A stretch of DNA of 64,000 nucleotides, from the NCBI GenBank assembly GCA_905221345.1, contig CAJNCW010000005.1, positions 62,001 to 126,000 on the forward strand. The letters run 5' to 3'. Under the pieces are notes generated by a model. It did not search any database and was not told the origin of the DNA. It saw nothing but the letters and a program-made list of their open reading frames with translations. This document shows positions 47,881-56,235 of the stretch, in pieces (position 1 is the stretch's first letter; the number at the start of each line of letters is the position of its first letter). Source of the DNA: a bacterium. GTDB lineage: Bacteria > Bacillota > Bacilli > Lactobacillales > Streptococcaceae. The position numbers and the translations under genes were made by a program.

Positions 47881-48002
47881 ACTATCCTCGATTCTATTCT
47901 CCCAACCATTATACCATATTTTGTTCTTTTTCTGTAGCCACACTTATCTGACCGATCATAAGGCTCTCAACCTCTCCAAATACCTCTCTTAGACTAGAAA
48001 CG

Positions 48003-48032
48003 TAAAAAGAGAAGACCGAATTGGTCTTCTCT
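48003..48032 (-). terminator. Terminator of the SHIRT surface protein gene
   Basis: Stem AGAGAAGACC/GGTCTTCTCT with loop AATTC-like, then TTTTT on the minus strand, about 100 bases past the stop. Confidence 0.82.
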
Positions 48033-48129
48033 AAGCATTAACCCTTTTGACTCAGATACACCTGGCAAAAAGTCAACTACTTTCTTAACAATCTTATAAA
48101 AGTCGAAAACTGCTAGATAACTTCAGTGC

Positions 48130-51100
48130 TTAATCATCTTTCCGCTTGCGACCAAGAAGCAACGCTGCTAGACCTGCAAGAAGAGAGCTGGTTATTAGTC
48201 CAGTGAGTGAAAGCGGTGCAGTGCTACCTGTGTTTGGTAATGTAGCTTGTTTTGCCTTTTCTCCTGCTGGACTTTGAGCTGGTGGATTATCTTCAGGTTT
48301 TCTTGGTTGTCCTGGTTGTTCTGGTTGAAGTCTATTTGCATGATTATTATCAGCCCCCTGCTCTTCCCCTAGCTTCACTGGTGGAACTGGATTTGGTTGA
48401 GGTGCTGGTTGCGGAACAGGTTGTGGTTGTGGTTGTGGCGTTGGTGCCGGCTGTGGTTGCGGACTAGGATCTTGCTTCGCTTCAAAGACCCATTTACCTA
48501 CAAACTCAACATTAGCCTTGTTGACAACGGCGCTAGCTGCGTCATAGCCCTTGAAGGTCCATGTGCCGTCGTTCACTGCATCGGTGTAAGTGGTTTGAGA
48601 TGGTTGTTGAGCGGAAACAGAGGAACCATTCACATAAGTTGCACTGTCGCTTGGAAGCAGCGTTGCGATACCTGCTGGAAGTTGCTTACCTGCTGTTGCA
48701 CTTGCGAAACTGTAAGTAGCTTGGTACTTGTTAGCTTCAAAGGCCCATTTTCCTACAAACTCAACATCGGACTTATTGACAACGGCGCTAGCTGTATCAT
48801 AGCCCTTGAAGATCCATGTGCCGTCGTTCACAGTATCTGTGTATGTGGTTTGGGATGGTTGTTGAGCGGAAACAGAGGCACCATTCACATAAGTTGCACT
48901 GTCACTTGGAGTTAATGCTGTGATGGCTGCTGGAAGAGCTTTTCCTGATGTTGCGCTCTCAAAGCGGTAACTTGCTTGATACTTATTAGCTTCAAAGGTC
49001 CATGTACCTACAAAGGATACATTTGCCTTGTTCACGACTGCATTGTCTGCGTCGTAACCCTTGAAGATCCAGATGCCATCATTCTCTGTATCTGCGTAAG
49101 TCGTTTGAGATGGTTGTTGAGCGGAAACAGAGGCACCATTCACATATCTTGCACTGTCACTTGGAGTCAATGCTGCGATGGCTGCTGGAAGAGATTTCCC
49201 TGATGTTGCGCTCTCGAAGCGGTAATTTGCTTGATATTTGTTAGCTTCAAAGGACCATTTTCCTACAAACTCAACATCGGCCTTGTTTACGACTGCATTG
49301 CCTGCGTCATAACCCTTGAAGGTCCATGTGCCATCGTTCACTGCGTCGGTGTAAGTGGTTTGTGATGGTTGTTGAGCGGAAACAGAGGCACCATTCACAT
49401 ATGTTGCACTGTCACTTGGAGTCAATGCTGCGATGGCTGCTGGAAGAGCCTTACCTGCCGTTGCGCTTGCGAAGCGGTAAGTAGCTTGGTACTTGTTAGC
49501 TTCAAAGGACCATTTCCCTACAAACTCTACATTTGCCTTGTTGACAACGGCGCTAGCTGCGTCATAGCCCTTGAAGGTCCAGGTACCGTCGTTCACAGTA
49601 TCTGTGTATGTGGTTTGGGATGGTTGTTGAGCGAAAACAGAGGAACCATTCACATAAGTTGCACTGTCACTTGGAGTCAAGGCTGCGATGGCTGCTGGAA
49701 GAGCCTTACCTGCTGTCTCATTCTCGAAGCGGTAATTTGCTTGATATTTGTTAGCTTCAAAGGCCCATGTACCTACAAACTCAACATCGGCCTTATTGAC
49801 AACGGCGCTAGCTGCGTCATAACCCTTGAAGGTCCAGGTACCGTCGTTCACTGCGTCGGTGTAAGTGGTTTGGGATGGTTGTTGAGCGGAAACAGAGGCA
49901 CCATTCACATATGTTGCACTGTCACTTGGAGTCAAGGCTGCGATGGCTGCTGGAAGAGATTTCCCTGATGTTGCGCTCTCGAAGCGGTAATTTGCTTGAT
50001 ATTTGTTAGCTTCAAAGGCCCATTTTCCTACAAACTCAACATCGGCCTTGTTGACAACGGCGCTAGTTGCATCGTAACCCTTGAAGGTCCAAGTACCGTC
50101 GTTCACAGTATCTGTGTAAGTGGTTTGAGATGGTTGTTGAGCGGAAACAGAGGCACCATTCACATAAGTTGCACTGTCGCTTGGAGTCAATGCGGCGATG
50201 GCTGCTGGAAGAGACTTACCTGATGTGGCGCTCTCGAAGCGGTAATTTGCTTGATATTTGTTGGCTTCAAAGGTCCATTTTCCTACAAACTCTACTTTAG
50301 CCTTGTTGACTACAGCGCTAGCTGCGTCGTAACCCTTGAAGGTCCATGTGCCGTCGTTCACTGCGTCGGTGTAAGTGGTTTGAGATGGTTGCTGAGCGGA
50401 AACAGAGGCACCATTCACATAAGTTGCACTGTCGCTTGGGGTTAATGCTGCGATGGCTGCTGGAAGAGCCTTACCTGCTGTCTCACTCTCGAAGCGGTAA
50501 GTTGCTTGGTACTTATTAGCTTCAAAGGCCCATGTACCTACAAACTCCACATTTGCCTTGTTCACGACTGCATTGGCTGCGTCGTAACCTTTGAAGGTCC
50601 AGATGCCGTCGTTCACTGCGTCGGTGTAAGTGGTTTGGGATGGTTGTTGAGCGGAAACAGAGACACCAGTCACATATCTTGCACTGTCGCTTGGGGTTAA
50701 TGCTGTGATGGCTGCTGGAAGAGCCTTACCTGCTGTCTCACTCTCGAAGCGGTGAGTTACCTGGTATTTGTTAGCTTCAAACTCCCACTTACCTACAAAC
50801 TCAACATTAGCTTTGTTCACGACTTCATTGGCTGCGTCGTAACCTTTGAAGGTCCAGATGCCGTCGTTCACTGCGTCGGTGTATGTGGTTTGAGATGGTT
50901 GTTGAGCGGAAACAGAGGCACCAGTCACATAAGTTGCACTATCGCTTGGGGTCAATGCTGCGATGGCTGCTGGAAGAGCCTTACCTGCTGTCTCACTCTC
51001 GAAGCGGTAAGTAGCTTGATACTTGTTAGCTTCAAAGACCCATTTACCTACAAACTCAACATTAGCCTTGTTGACAACGGCGCTAGCTGCGTCGTAACCT

Positions 51101-54100
51101 TTGAAGGTCCAGATGCCGTCGTTCACTGCGTCGGTGTATGTGGTTTGAGATGGTTGTTGAGCGGAAACAGAGGCACCAGTCACATAAGTTGCACTATCGC
51201 TTGGGGTCAATGCTGCGATGGCTGCTGGAAGAGCCTTACCTGCTGTCTCACTCTCGAAGCGGTAAGTAGCTTGATACTTGTTAGCTTCAAAGACCCATTT
51301 ACCTACAAACTCAACATTAGCCTTGTTGACAACGGCGCTAGCTGCGTCGTAACCTTTGAAGGTCCAGATGCCGTCGTTCACTGCGTCGGTGTATGTGGTT
51401 TGAGATGGTTGTTGAGCGGAAACAGAGGCACCATTCACATAAGTTGCACTATCGCTTGGGGTCAATGCTGCGATGGCTGCTGGAAGAGACTTACCTGCTG
51501 TCTCGCTCTCAAAGCGATAAGTAGCTTGGTACTTGTTAGCTTCAAACTTCCACTTACCTGTGAAGGCCAAATCAGCTTTTTTCACAATCTTACTTTTGGC
51601 ATCGTAACCAACGAAAGTCCAAGTACCATCGTTCATATCATCTTTGTAAGTCGTTTTAGTCAACTCTTCTGGTACAACTTTTTGCATGTTGTAATAGGTT
51701 GAGCTATCTTTCGGTGCTTTCTTCTGGATAAATTCAGGCAAATCAACACCAGATGTAACACTTACAAAAGTATAGCTTACATGATGCGGTCTAGGCGTTA
51801 CTTCCCAGATACCCGTAAATGTCACACGCTTGCCATTATACGTCGCATTCTTCTGATCATAACCTTTGAAGGTCCAGACATAGTCTTTTTCTGCTTCTTC
51901 TACTGATTCTTTAGCAGGTTGTTTGGCTACAATGGTGTCACCAACCTTATAAGAAGCTTCATCATTTGGAAGCATTCCCAAAATACTTTGTGGCAATGGA
52001 ACACCCACTTTAGATGATTTGAATACATATTCTGGATTTGGAGTAGGTACCCAGCTTCCAAGGAAAGTCTGTCTGCCTTCTGCTACAACGATTTTTTCTT
52101 TATCGTATCCTGCAAATGTCCAAGTCACTTTATTCGCTGTATCAACATAAGTCGTTTCACTTGGTTGTTCAGCCAGAATTTCCTTAGGATATAACTTGTA
52201 ATCATAAGAATTTTTCGGAGTCAACTTGGTGATATGATCTGGTAGTGCAAAAGCAGGATTAGTTGATTGGAACTGATAGTCTACACCATTTGGCGTAAAG
52301 CTCCAAGATCCTGTGATGGTCTTCACTTTCGTACCTGCAATAGCTTTTCCGTATTTATCCGTATCAAAACCATGGAAGGTCCATGTACCTGTCGGAACAG
52401 TTACTGTGGTGGTGTCAAGTTTGCTTGCATCTTTGTAATCATCAGCTCGTGCAACGAAATCAGTGCCAGCTGGAAGCATCTCGCGAATCTTATTTGGAAG
52501 AGGATACGCAGGAGTCGAGTTAGTAAATTTATACTCCACTCTGTAGATCGTATCAGACTGATCAGTAGGAACCAAAATCCATTTCCCTCTAAAGATAACG
52601 TCTCCTGCCCCGACTGTTTTCACACGTGGAGAAATCGTCGTATGATCATCTTCATAGTAGTCATCAAATACCCAAGTCCCTCGGCCATCAGGATCCTCAA
52701 ATCTTGTTTTAGACGGCATTTTAACGCGAGCTTTTTCACCCTTGACAAATTCTCTTTCGTAAGTGATTAGATTATACAAAGTTGATGGCGGATAGATCGT
52801 TTGACCAGAATCATCTTTTGAATCTGTATAGAAGTCATAATAAACACTACGCTTGGTCGGTTCAAAGGTCCAGTGGAGAGTGTAAGTAGAGTCCTCATCG
52901 TCAGTTGGCTTTTCCACTTCCTCAGGTTGCTTAGAAACCCATGTACCATCATTTTCTTCATCTGTGTATGTGTAAAAATCGCGAAGGACATTCTTGACAT
53001 TATCAGAATACTCATCTGGAGAAGTCGTGATAGGAGCTGGTAGCTGTGCTTTCAGATCATCTGGAATAGCTTTGCCTGGAGTATCACTGACAAAATTAAA
53101 GGAAACAACCTTATCTCTGTGTGGTGTGAAGGACCAAGTACCTGTAAAGAGGACCTTATCTTTATTGACCACTTTGCTATCAGCGTCATAGCCTTCAAAT
53201 TTCCAAGTTCCCTTGTTGGCAAAGTCCATGTAGGTCGTCTTAAGGGGAGCTACTGCATTTACAGTATCGCCATCATTATAGGTATTTGTATTACTTGGCG
53301 TCAAGGCCTTAACTGCAGCTGGTAGAGATCGACTAGGATCTGAACTAACAAACTCATAGTTTTCTGAGTACTTATCCGCTACAAAAGTCCAAGTACCTGT
53401 AAACTTAAGGTTCCATCCTTTGTGATCCCACTCACTTACTGGTTTTTTAGTAAAATCGTAGCCTGTAAAGGTCCAGGTACCCTTGTTAACTGCATCATAG
53501 TAGGACTCTTGAGTCGGTCTAACAGACTCAACCATCTCACCTTTCGGGTATTGCTTTCTCTTTGCATACTCCCATTCAGGCATATCTACCGGCTTCAGAT
53601 TATTGATCTCAGCAGGTAGTGCTTTGCCAGCAGTCCCACTGAGAAACTCGTAAGTCGGTTTCCGAGGAACCCCTTTAAATACAAACTCCAATGGCATTGT
53701 AACTTTTGGTATTTCCCCATATGTAGCCGCCCGCTCTAGTTCACGACTGAAGGTTAAATCCCATACATCTTCCTTAAAGGTCCAATTTCCTTCATTTTCC
53801 GCATCATAAAAGGGTTTGTAGACACCTTGAACTTTATCGTAGCGAAGCAAGGCTGCTACCGTATCCAGTATATCTTTAGGTAAATACTTATGGCGTTCAT
53901 CAAACTGATTGAAAGTAAGCTTGTAATCGTATAGCTTACTTTCTAGATCTTTTATCTCCTTAGGAAGAGGTAATTTATATTCGTCACGTGAGGTCTTAGG
54001 ACTACTTGGTAAATGATAAAAATTCTCAAAATCGTGCTGATTCATAGGTTTGTAGGATACAGTGACATCCTCAAAGTATTTCCAAGTTCCTACAAACTCC

Positions 54101-55164
54101 ACATCGCCATTGTTTGCCACTTTACTTGGAGCATCAAAACCAGTCAAAGCCCAATAGCCTTTTCGGTTAGGATATTCTTCTGAAGTATAAAAAACATAGT
54201 GAAATTCTTGTGCTTTTACTACTTCACCCTCAGCAAATCTTCTTTTATCTTCTGGGCTCCAATTTGCAACATAAGATGGCAAAGTTTTTCCAGGTGATCC
54301 ATTAACCGCTCTATAGGTTGCCTTATATGGTGTCGGTGTAAATTCCCACTTACCTGTGAAGAAGACATCATCTTTGTCAATCACCTGACTATCATAGTCA
54401 TAGCCCTTAAAGGTCCATCTGCCACTTCCATCATTCTCTAAATAAGTTGTTTCAGTTGGCTGGATGGCCTTTACTTTATCGCCCTTTTTGTAGATTTTTG
54501 TGTCTTCTGGCTTTAAGTAGCTCAGAGTAAGCGGAGTTGTTTTTTCTGGTGTAGCACTTTCAAACTCATAAAGTGCTGAGCGAGGAGTCTTATCCTTGTC
54601 TGGGATGACTTTCGGATTTTTATCACGAAGACCTGAATTGACAAAGGTTACGAGATTGCGATAAACTTTATCAATCTCTTCTTGCTTTGTTGCAGTTTGA
54701 AGCACGCTATCAGCAGCTGCCATCACGCCATTCAAGATTTCTAGGCTATCATCTGTCTTACTTGAAAAATCCCTGCTACGCAACTCTTTGAGGTAGTTCT
54801 CCAAAGCGCTCTTTTTCAGACTTGCGTTTGCTGATGCTGGTTGAGCAGTGGCTGCAGCTGGCTGAGCATTTCTAAAACCAGTAGATGCTATCGCTTCACT
54901 TGTCTCTGCTACCGCAGATTCAGAAGATTTCAAAGTAACTTGGTTTTCTTTCTGAGACTCTGCTTGCTCTGTCGCAGAAGAGCCCCCCGAGACCTGACTC
55001 TCTGCTTTATTCTCCACTTGTTCAGTAGTCGTAAGCTCACCCGCTTGAGCTACTTGAGCGGCTCCAATAGCCGCAGGTGCAAACAAAAATCCAATCGCAA
55101 GGGACACAGTAGCAACTGACAATTTGCGGATTGAATATTTTATCTTTCTATCCTGAAAAAACAT
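48130..55164 (-). CDS. Giant LPXTG cell-wall protein with SHIRT repeats (Periscope-type)
   Basis: A 2344-residue sortase-anchored surface protein. It has a YSIRK signal peptide (Tyr10-Lys14, cleavage near residue 40), a Ser/Glu/Gln-rich stretch, a small helical FIVAR-like region (about 115-180), about 11 divergent SHIRT-like units (197-1206), 12 near-identical 85-residue SHIRT units (1207-2226), a Pro/Gln wall-spanning segment, and LPNTG (2309-2313) with hydrophobic helix and RKRKDD tail. Each unit has the pattern Y.F.S.T.GK.LP and later G.WTFKGYD..S.VV.K..V.FVG.W. SHIRT arrays act as stiff length-variable stalks. No separate N-terminal ligand domain is evident. AAAGGAG precedes the ATG. Confidence 0.93.
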   Translation of the reverse strand: MFFQDRKIKYSIRKLSVATVSLAIGFLFAPAAIGAAQVAQAGELTTTEQVENKAESQVSGGSSATEQAESQKENQVTLKSSESAVAETSEAIASTGFRNAQPAAATAQPASANASLKKSALENYLKELRSRDFSSKTDDSLEILNGVMAAADSVLQTATKQEEIDKVYRNLVTFVNSGLRDKNPKVIPDKDKTPRSALYEFESATPEKTTPLTLSYLKPEDTKIYKKGDKVKAIQPTETTYLENDGSGRWTFKGYDYDSQVIDKDDVFFTGKWEFTPTPYKATYRAVNGSPGKTLPSYVANWSPEDKRRFAEGEVVKAQEFHYVFYTSEEYPNRKGYWALTGFDAPSKVANNGDVEFVGTWKYFEDVTVSYKPMNQHDFENFYHLPSSPKTSRDEYKLPLPKEIKDLESKLYDYKLTFNQFDERHKYLPKDILDTVAALLRYDKVQGVYKPFYDAENEGNWTFKEDVWDLTFSRELERAATYGEIPKVTMPLEFVFKGVPRKPTYEFLSGTAGKALPAEINNLKPVDMPEWEYAKRKQYPKGEMVESVRPTQESYYDAVNKGTWTFTGYDFTKKPVSEWDHKGWNLKFTGTWTFVADKYSENYEFVSSDPSRSLPAAVKALTPSNTNTYNDGDTVNAVAPLKTTYMDFANKGTWKFEGYDADSKVVNKDKVLFTGTWSFTPHRDKVVSFNFVSDTPGKAIPDDLKAQLPAPITTSPDEYSDNVKNVLRDFYTYTDEENDGTWVSKQPEEVEKPTDDEDSTYTLHWTFEPTKRSVYYDFYTDSKDDSGQTIYPPSTLYNLITYEREFVKGEKARVKMPSKTRFEDPDGRGTWVFDDYYEDDHTTISPRVKTVGAGDVIFRGKWILVPTDQSDTIYRVEYKFTNSTPAYPLPNKIREMLPAGTDFVARADDYKDASKLDTTTVTVPTGTWTFHGFDTDKYGKAIAGTKVKTITGSWSFTPNGVDYQFQSTNPAFALPDHITKLTPKNSYDYKLYPKEILAEQPSETTYVDTANKVTWTFAGYDKEKIVVAEGRQTFLGSWVPTPNPEYVFKSSKVGVPLPQSILGMLPNDEASYKVGDTIVAKQPAKESVEEAEKDYVWTFKGYDQKNATYNGKRVTFTGIWEVTPRPHHVSYTFVSVTSGVDLPEFIQKKAPKDSSTYYNMQKVVPEELTKTTYKDDMNDGTWTFVGYDAKSKIVKKADLAFTGKWKFEANKYQATYRFESETAGKSLPAAIAALTPSDSATYVNGASVSAQQPSQTTYTDAVNDGIWTFKGYDAASAVVNKANVEFVGKWVFEANKYQATYRFESETAGKALPAAIAALTPSDSATYVTGASVSAQQPSQTTYTDAVNDGIWTFKGYDAASAVVNKANVEFVGKWVFEANKYQATYRFESETAGKALPAAIAALTPSDSATYVTGASVSAQQPSQTTYTDAVNDGIWTFKGYDAANEVVNKANVEFVGKWEFEANKYQVTHRFESETAGKALPAAITALTPSDSARYVTGVSVSAQQPSQTTYTDAVNDGIWTFKGYDAANAVVNKANVEFVGTWAFEANKYQATYRFESETAGKALPAAIAALTPSDSATYVNGASVSAQQPSQTTYTDAVNDGTWTFKGYDAASAVVNKAKVEFVGKWTFEANKYQANYRFESATSGKSLPAAIAALTPSDSATYVNGASVSAQQPSQTTYTDTVNDGTWTFKGYDATSAVVNKADVEFVGKWAFEANKYQANYRFESATSGKSLPAAIAALTPSDSATYVNGASVSAQQPSQTTYTDAVNDGTWTFKGYDAASAVVNKADVEFVGTWAFEANKYQANYRFENETAGKALPAAIAALTPSDSATYVNGSSVFAQQPSQTTYTDTVNDGTWTFKGYDAASAVVNKANVEFVGKWSFEANKYQATYRFASATAGKALPAAIAALTPSDSATYVNGASVSAQQPSQTTYTDAVNDGTWTFKGYDAGNAVVNKADVEFVGKWSFEANKYQANYRFESATSGKSLPAAIAALTPSDSARYVNGASVSAQQPSQTTYADTENDGIWIFKGYDADNAVVNKANVSFVGTWTFEANKYQASYRFESATSGKALPAAITALTPSDSATYVNGASVSAQQPSQTTYTDTVNDGTWIFKGYDTASAVVNKSDVEFVGKWAFEANKYQATYSFASATAGKQLPAGIATLLPSDSATYVNGSSVSAQQPSQTTYTDAVNDGTWTFKGYDAASAVVNKANVEFVGKWVFEAKQDPSPQPQPAPTPQPQPQPVPQPAPQPNPVPPVKLGEEQGADNNHANRLQPEQPGQPRKPEDNPPAQSPAGEKAKQATLPNTGSTAPLSLTGLITSSLLAGLAALLLGRKRKDD
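48487..51546 (-). repeat. Twelve tandem 255-bp repeats
   Basis: Exact 255-base periodicity across 3060 bases, encoding the 12 C-terminal SHIRT units. Some neighbouring units (around 50880-51390) look base-for-base identical over most of their length, suggesting recent duplication. Confidence 0.95.
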
Positions 55165-55203
55165 TCCAGTTCTCCTTTTAGTTCATAATTTTCATTCTAT
55201 CAT

Positions 55204-55225
55204 AAATAGTTAATATTATCTATTT
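55204..55225. promoter_or_regulatory. Palindrome overlapping the surface protein promoter
   Basis: AAATAG-n-TAATATTA-n-CTATTT, directly upstream of the -10 TAGAAT (55199-55194) on the minus strand. It covers the -35 region, which has no good hexamer. Candidate operator. Confidence 0.4.
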
Positions 55226-55301
55226 TTTTGACCGTAAATTTTTAAAAACTTATTTGTGGATATTTCCTCATAATATACAAATATACAAGAAATGTTCTTC
55301 T

Positions 55302-55319
55302 CTATAATTGTGATTATAG
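55302..55319. repeat. Short palindrome in the intergenic region
   Basis: CTATAAT-TGTG-ATTATAG. Either a small operator or a chance AT-rich inverted repeat between the surface protein promoter and the previous terminator. Confidence 0.3.
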
Positions 55320-55327
55320 GGATTTTT

Positions 55328-55362
55328 GTAAAAAAATGAAAGGAAACGTCTCCTTTCATTTT
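55328..55362 (-). terminator. Terminator after endonuclease-family gene
   Basis: AAATGAAAGGA/TCCTTTCATTT stem with a 6-base loop and seven Us on the minus strand. Confidence 0.9.
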
Positions 55363-55368
55363 AAATAT

Positions 55369-56184
55369 TTATTTCCAATTCAGAATTGCATTCAAACCAT
55401 AATGATCGCTGACTTGTGGACTATTCTGACCATCAAAGACTACATGCAAGCTTTCAACTTCTAACTCTTTGGTCGTAAAGACATAATCAATTCGAAGTGG
55501 TTCGGTGTTACCTTTCCAACCATCAATTTCTGGTGGCACTGTATAGCTACCGCTTCTTTCTTTCGCAACTTCAAATGCGTCTTGTAATCCTAATGGACTA
55601 GCTAAAATCGTTTGATAGCCTTCCTGACCAGCTGGATTATTAAAATCACCTGCTAAAATCAGAGGTTTGTTCAACTCTTTTAGTACATCCTCAAATCGTG
55701 TCCATTCTTCTTGAAAACCTTTATCCCACCAAGAGAGGTGGACGCTTGCAAGAGCAAGTTCCTTGCCTTCAACCACTGTCTCTGCCAAGGCAACACGGCG
55801 AGTATGGTAGTCCGTTGGATCATCTACATCTGACACTAAAATTTCACGCGCCTTAATAGGCGTTTTAGATAAGATTGCCACACCTTCATGATAGCGGTCA
55901 TAGCCGATGTGATTGTAAGCCCAAGTCCAGTAGTAGGTCTTCTCCTTCTCAGCCAACTTTTCAACCAAAAGTCTCACATAGTGGTCTTGATGAATGGGTT
56001 CTGCCGCTGGTAAAGCTTGATAAAGATGATCAACCTCTACCTCAGGCGAAGTAATTTCTTGATTGATTTCTTGGAAGCAAATCAAATCATAGTCTTTTTC
56101 AAGAATATCCTGGAGTAAGAGCTGGAATTTTTCCTCTGCTTCCTTCTCCATCCAACTGTGGGTATTGAGTGTTAAAAATTTCAT
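55369..56184 (-). CDS. Endonuclease/exonuclease/phosphatase family hydrolase
   Basis: A 271-residue DNase I-fold protein. Motifs: LTLNTHSW, ICFQEINQE, ASVHLSWWD, LAGDFNNPAG and VSDHYGLNAIL (the catalytic His near the end). No signal peptide. Downstream of ptsG. It could act on nucleic acid, phospholipid or sugar phosphates; the sequence does not decide. Confidence 0.88.
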   Translation of the reverse strand: MKFLTLNTHSWMEKEAEEKFQLLLQDILEKDYDLICFQEINQEITSPEVEVDHLYQALPAAEPIHQDHYVRLLVEKLAEKEKTYYWTWAYNHIGYDRYHEGVAILSKTPIKAREILVSDVDDPTDYHTRRVALAETVVEGKELALASVHLSWWDKGFQEEWTRFEDVLKELNKPLILAGDFNNPAGQEGYQTILASPLGLQDAFEVAKERSGSYTVPPEIDGWKGNTEPLRIDYVFTTKELEVESLHVVFDGQNSPQVSDHYGLNAILNWK

Positions 56185-56235
56185 GCTTTTCTCCTAAAAC
56201 AAGAGGTTGGAAAACAGCTTCCAACCCCAAGTATA

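Noticed and set aside
50752..51702. Long antisense open frame (316 codons) opposite the SHIRT array, and several similar ones
   Set aside because: They follow the 255-base period of the coding strand, have no ribosome-binding site, and encode odd Cys-rich repeats. They arise because a multiple-of-3 repeat without stops in one antisense frame stays open in every copy.
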